Source: Oscillospiraceae bacterium (GTDB lineage: Bacteria > Bacillota > Clostridia > Oscillospirales > Oscillospiraceae). From it: a stretch of DNA of 31,789 nucleotides. A program made the position numbers and the translations under genes. Below are positions 29,321-31,789 of the stretch, one piece after another. Under the pieces are notes generated by a model that was not told the origin of the DNA, searched no databases, and saw only the letters and a list, made by a program, of their open reading frames with translations. The stretch lies in contig CADCLH010000020.1 of the NCBI GenBank assembly GCA_902802215.1, forward strand, positions 1-31,789. The letters are read 5' to 3'. The stretch's first letter is position 1, and every line of letters starts with the position of its first letter.

Positions 29321-30772
29321 TCAGTATCCGGGGAAGGCCACGCTGTCCTTGCCGTAATAGGCGGCCATCGAGACGTTGATCCACTCCTCCGGGTCTTCGG
29401 AGATGTCGGTATAGTACAGCAGCCAGGGCGAAACCGGGAAGGGCTCCAGCTTCGCGTCCCGGATCCGCGGGTCCTCCAGCACGGTCAGACGCCGGTCGGC
29501 GCAGGCCCGGAACGCCCTGCCCTCGCCCGAGCGCAGCTCGTCGATCGCCGCGGCCGTGCTGACGCTCCCGCCGCCGCGCAGCCAGGTCCAGCACCCGGCC
29601 AGCGCCAGCGCCGCAAGCGCGAGCAGCGCAAGCGCCCGGGCCCTTTCGCCGGGGGCGCGGAGCTCCATGCGCCGCGCGAGCCAGCCGAGCCAGTAGAACA
29701 GATTCCCCGCGGCGAGGAACACAAAGGCGAAAAACACGATGTTCACCAGCCGCAGCTCCCCGATCTCGCCGGTGCCGTAGATCGGCGGGCAGAACATGGC
29801 CGCGAGCAGGCAGAACGAAAACAGCGTCACCGCCGCAGGCCACGGGAAGGCGAAATCCTTCGACGCGCGCTTCGCGCCCGGGATCAGCACCGGCAGCAGC
29901 AAAAGCAGCGCCGCCAGCAGCGGCCCGTTCGTCCACTCCCCCACGGCGGCCGCCGCGCCGGCAAAGGACAGGCGGATCGCCGCGAACGCGCCCGGACCGG
30001 GCCGCACGGACATCTGGCGCACCGCGTTGCCCGGCGCGGCGACGCTCAGCGCGAAGGCGGCGAGGAACACCGCCAGCGGCAGCAGGAGCCTTTTGCGGCC
30101 CGGGGTCCGCTGCAGCAGCATCAGCAGCATGGCGGCGATCCCGACCACGGCGCAGCTGAGCGCGGTGACATAGTTCCCGCCGCCGAGCACGACCGCCAGC
30201 AGGAGAAGCGCCGCCGTCCGGAGCGCGCCGCCGCGGCGGACAACGCGGATGCCCAGCGCGCAGGCGATCAGCCAGAGCCCGTAGAACAGGACGTAATAGA
30301 CCGCGCCGTTGTACCAGAACAGGCCCTGCACCGCCGAGGGGATCAGCGCGGCGCACAGGCCGCAGATCACCGCGGCGACGGTCGCGGCGCTCTCCCGTCC
30401 GAGGCGGAACACCTCGCCGTACAGGACCAGACACAGCGAGAACACGCCGGCAAAAAGCGACGCGAGCATCAGGTAAGGCGTGATCGCGTACAGCCGCTCG
30501 CCGAACACGGCCGGCTGAAGCGCCATCAGGAACACGGCGGAGAAGGTCCCCTGCCAGCCGTGCCAGGTCCGGACGGCCGTGCGCCCCGCCGCGGCGACAG
30601 CCGCCGGGACCGAGCCGCTCTCCTGCCAGGCGCGGTGCGTCTGCGTGCCGTAGGAATAGTCGTCCGCCGCCGGGACGGCGCACGGCGCCAGCGCCAGCAG
30701 CGGCAGCGTGAGCGCCAGCAGGACGGCGAGCGCGGCGATCAGGTAGAGACGGGAGAGCGTTTGCCTGTTCAT
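29321..30772 (-). CDS. DUF6056-like polytopic membrane protein
   Basis: 483 residues with about 11 hydrophobic helices. An early extracytoplasmic loop holds ADDYSYGTQTHRAW and HGWQGTFSAVFLMALQPAVFG, a pattern I associate with the DUF6056 family of uncharacterised clostridial membrane proteins that look like GT-C glycosyltransferases. The position of an acidic DD pair in the first loop fits that idea, but no activity is shown. The C-terminal ~90 residues are soluble and outside. The start follows AAAGGAG. It heads the two-component operon. Confidence 0.75.
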   Translation of the reverse strand: MNRQTLSRLYLIAALAVLLALTLPLLALAPCAVPAADDYSYGTQTHRAWQESGSVPAAVAAAGRTAVRTWHGWQGTFSAVFLMALQPAVFGERLYAITPYLMLASLFAGVFSLCLVLYGEVFRLGRESAATVAAVICGLCAALIPSAVQGLFWYNGAVYYVLFYGLWLIACALGIRVVRRGGALRTAALLLLAVVLGGGNYVTALSCAVVGIAAMLLMLLQRTPGRKRLLLPLAVFLAAFALSVAAPGNAVRQMSVRPGPGAFAAIRLSFAGAAAAVGEWTNGPLLAALLLLLPVLIPGAKRASKDFAFPWPAAVTLFSFCLLAAMFCPPIYGTGEIGELRLVNIVFFAFVFLAAGNLFYWLGWLARRMELRAPGERARALALLALAALALAGCWTWLRGGGSVSTAAAIDELRSGEGRAFRACADRRLTVLEDPRIRDAKLEPFPVSPWLLYYTDISEDPEEWINVSMAAYYGKDSVAFPGY

Positions 30773-30838
30773 GGGGAGCTCCTTTGCACCGCTGTCGAGA
30801 GCGCTCGAAGGCGGTCGAAATGAGGCGCGGAATAGACC

Positions 30839-30867
30839 TTGCTTTTTCCGCGGGGAACCGATATAAT
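30839..30867 (+). promoter_or_regulatory. SigA-type promoter of the carboxypeptidase gene
   Basis: TTGCTT (30839-30844) and perfect TATAAT (30862-30867) have 17-bp spacing. The leader of about 109 nt to the ATG at 30983 contains a GC stem near 30900-30925 (GGGAC/GTCCC). Confidence 0.7.
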
Positions 30868-30896
30868 AAAATATACGGCTTTATACATAAAATCAA
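30868..30896 (-). promoter_or_regulatory. Possible divergent promoter of the DUF6056 operon
   Basis: On the minus strand, TTGATT (30891-30896) and TATTTT (30868-30873) are spaced by 17 bp in an AT-rich block. It adjoins the -10 box of the plus-strand promoter, so the two would compete. Confidence 0.4.
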
Positions 30897-30982
30897 GCCA
30901 GGGACCCACGCGCCGTGCGTCCCGGCTGACTCATATGCCCGGTATCACTATACCATTATTCCGAAGAAAACGGGAGAGCAAA

Positions 30983-31789
30983 ATGAAAAAATTCAGAATT
31001 TTTCCTCTTGTCCTGATCCTCTGCCTGGCGCTGAGCGCCGCCGCGCCCACAGCCTGGGCGCTGGACGACCCCTCGCTCAACGGCAAGGCGGCGGTCCTGG
31101 TGGATCTGGATTCGGGCAGGGTCCTGTACGGTCACAACGAGAACGAGGAGCGCGCCGTCGCCAGTCTCACCAAGGTGATGACCGTGCTGCTCGCGCTCGA
31201 GGCGCTCGACAGCGGCCGCATCGCGCTCGAGGACATGGTCACCGCCCAGGACGACTGTCAGGAGGGCATGGAGGACGACTCCAGCACCTCGGGCATCGTG
31301 CCGGGCACGGTGATTTCCGTGAAGGACCTGCTCTACTGCGCGATGCTGCAGTCGGCCAACGAGGCCTGCAACATCCTCGGCCGCTACCTCGCCGGGAGCA
31401 TCGCCGGCTTCGTCGACCAGATGAACCAGCGCGCCGCCGAGCTCGGCTGTCAGCATACCCATTTCACCAACACCAACGGCCTGCCCGCCGAGGGACATTA
31501 CAGCTCGGCCTATGACCAGTACCTGATCTTCGCCGAGGCCATGCAGCACCCCATGTTCCTGGCGATCTCCAACACCGCCTCCTATCAGGCCGACTGCACC
31601 GCCGTCAACGGGGGCGAGCCGATCGGCAACTCCAACGCGCTCATCAACATCACCTCCATCTACTCCAACGGCGGGCGCTATCTCTACGAGGGCGCCAGCG
31701 GCGGCAAGACCGGCTATACCCGCGCCGCGGGCTACTGCCTGATCTCCACCGCGCAGCGCAGCGGCGTGCGCCTGCTGGCCGTCGCCCTG
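30983..31789 (+). CDS. D-alanyl-D-alanine carboxypeptidase (S11), 3' truncated by window
   Basis: 269 residues are visible and the frame is open at the right edge. A signal peptide (MKKFRIFPLVLILCLALSAA, cleavage probably after AWA) leads into the penicillin-binding domain. The three active-site motifs are present: SLTK (nucleophile Ser and Lys), SAN in LQSANEACN and KTG in GGKTGYT. It trims the terminal D-Ala of peptidoglycan stems outside the cell. In spore-formers the family includes DacA, DacB and DacF types; the missing C terminus prevents a choice. The ATG at 30983 follows GGGAGAG. Confidence 0.94.
   Translation, partial: MKKFRIFPLVLILCLALSAAAPTAWALDDPSLNGKAAVLVDLDSGRVLYGHNENEERAVASLTKVMTVLLALEALDSGRIALEDMVTAQDDCQEGMEDDSSTSGIVPGTVISVKDLLYCAMLQSANEACNILGRYLAGSIAGFVDQMNQRAAELGCQHTHFTNTNGLPAEGHYSSAYDQYLIFAEAMQHPMFLAISNTASYQADCTAVNGGEPIGNSNALINITSIYSNGGRYLYEGASGGKTGYTRAAGYCLISTAQRSGVRLLAVAL

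Overview
The window is about 31.8 kb of GC-rich DNA (many genes use almost only G/C third positions). It is densely packed with housekeeping genes of a Firmicute. PolC-type DNA polymerase III, SpoIIIJ/Jag-type genes, a CD1247-type clostridial protein, a ThiT ECF substrate-binding component and strong AGGAGG ribosome-binding sites point to a high-GC member of the Clostridia, probably Oscillospirales-like. A spore-type promoter upstream of a LysM-M14 peptidase hints at a spore-former. The species cannot be fixed from the sequence alone.

Layout. (1) 1-11.3 kb, plus strand: end of an unknown gene, an EamA transporter, then pyrH-frr-uppS-(AlkD-like gene)-dxr-rseP-ispG-polC, ending at a strong terminator. 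This is the classical pyrH-to-polC block: UMP phosphorylation, ribosome recycling, undecaprenyl-PP synthesis, MEP isoprenoid steps, site-2 proteolysis and replication. cdsA is absent, and a DNA-alkylation-repair-like gene sits in its slot. (2) 11.4-13.8 kb: a stand-alone E2-acyltransferase-like protein lacking the catalytic His, divergent from a PG-binding/LysM/M14 endopeptidase. (3) 13.8-17.5 kb, minus strand: a heterodimeric ABC exporter whose second subunit is broken by a small deletion. (4) 17.5-19 kb: a Nudix hydrolase, a two-TM small protein and a nest of short intergenic repeats. (5) 19-22.7 kb, minus strand: rpmH-rnpA-yidD-yidC-(acidic small protein)-jag-acpP, i.e. the membrane-insertion/RNase P cluster without its usual dnaA or mnmE/mnmG neighbours. 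(6) 22.7-24.7 kb, minus strand: thiT under a TPP riboswitch that carries a 139-bp insertion, then efp followed by a CD1247-type zinc-ribbon gene. (7) 24.7-30.8 kb, minus strand: a probable five-gene operon (DUF6056-like membrane protein, response regulator, histidine kinase, Xaa-Pro peptidase, Cache-GGDEF cyclase). (8) From 30.9 kb, plus strand: a D-Ala-D-Ala carboxypeptidase running off the end.

The most notable signals are the TPP riboswitch whose aptamer core half is duplicated around an inserted structured segment, the His-less E2-like protein, the acidic small protein between yidC and jag, the alkD-for-cdsA replacement, and two small deletions (ispG tail, ABC subunit) that shift frame. 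The two deletions could be real or assembly errors. No tRNA, rRNA, CRISPR array or intact transposase was seen.
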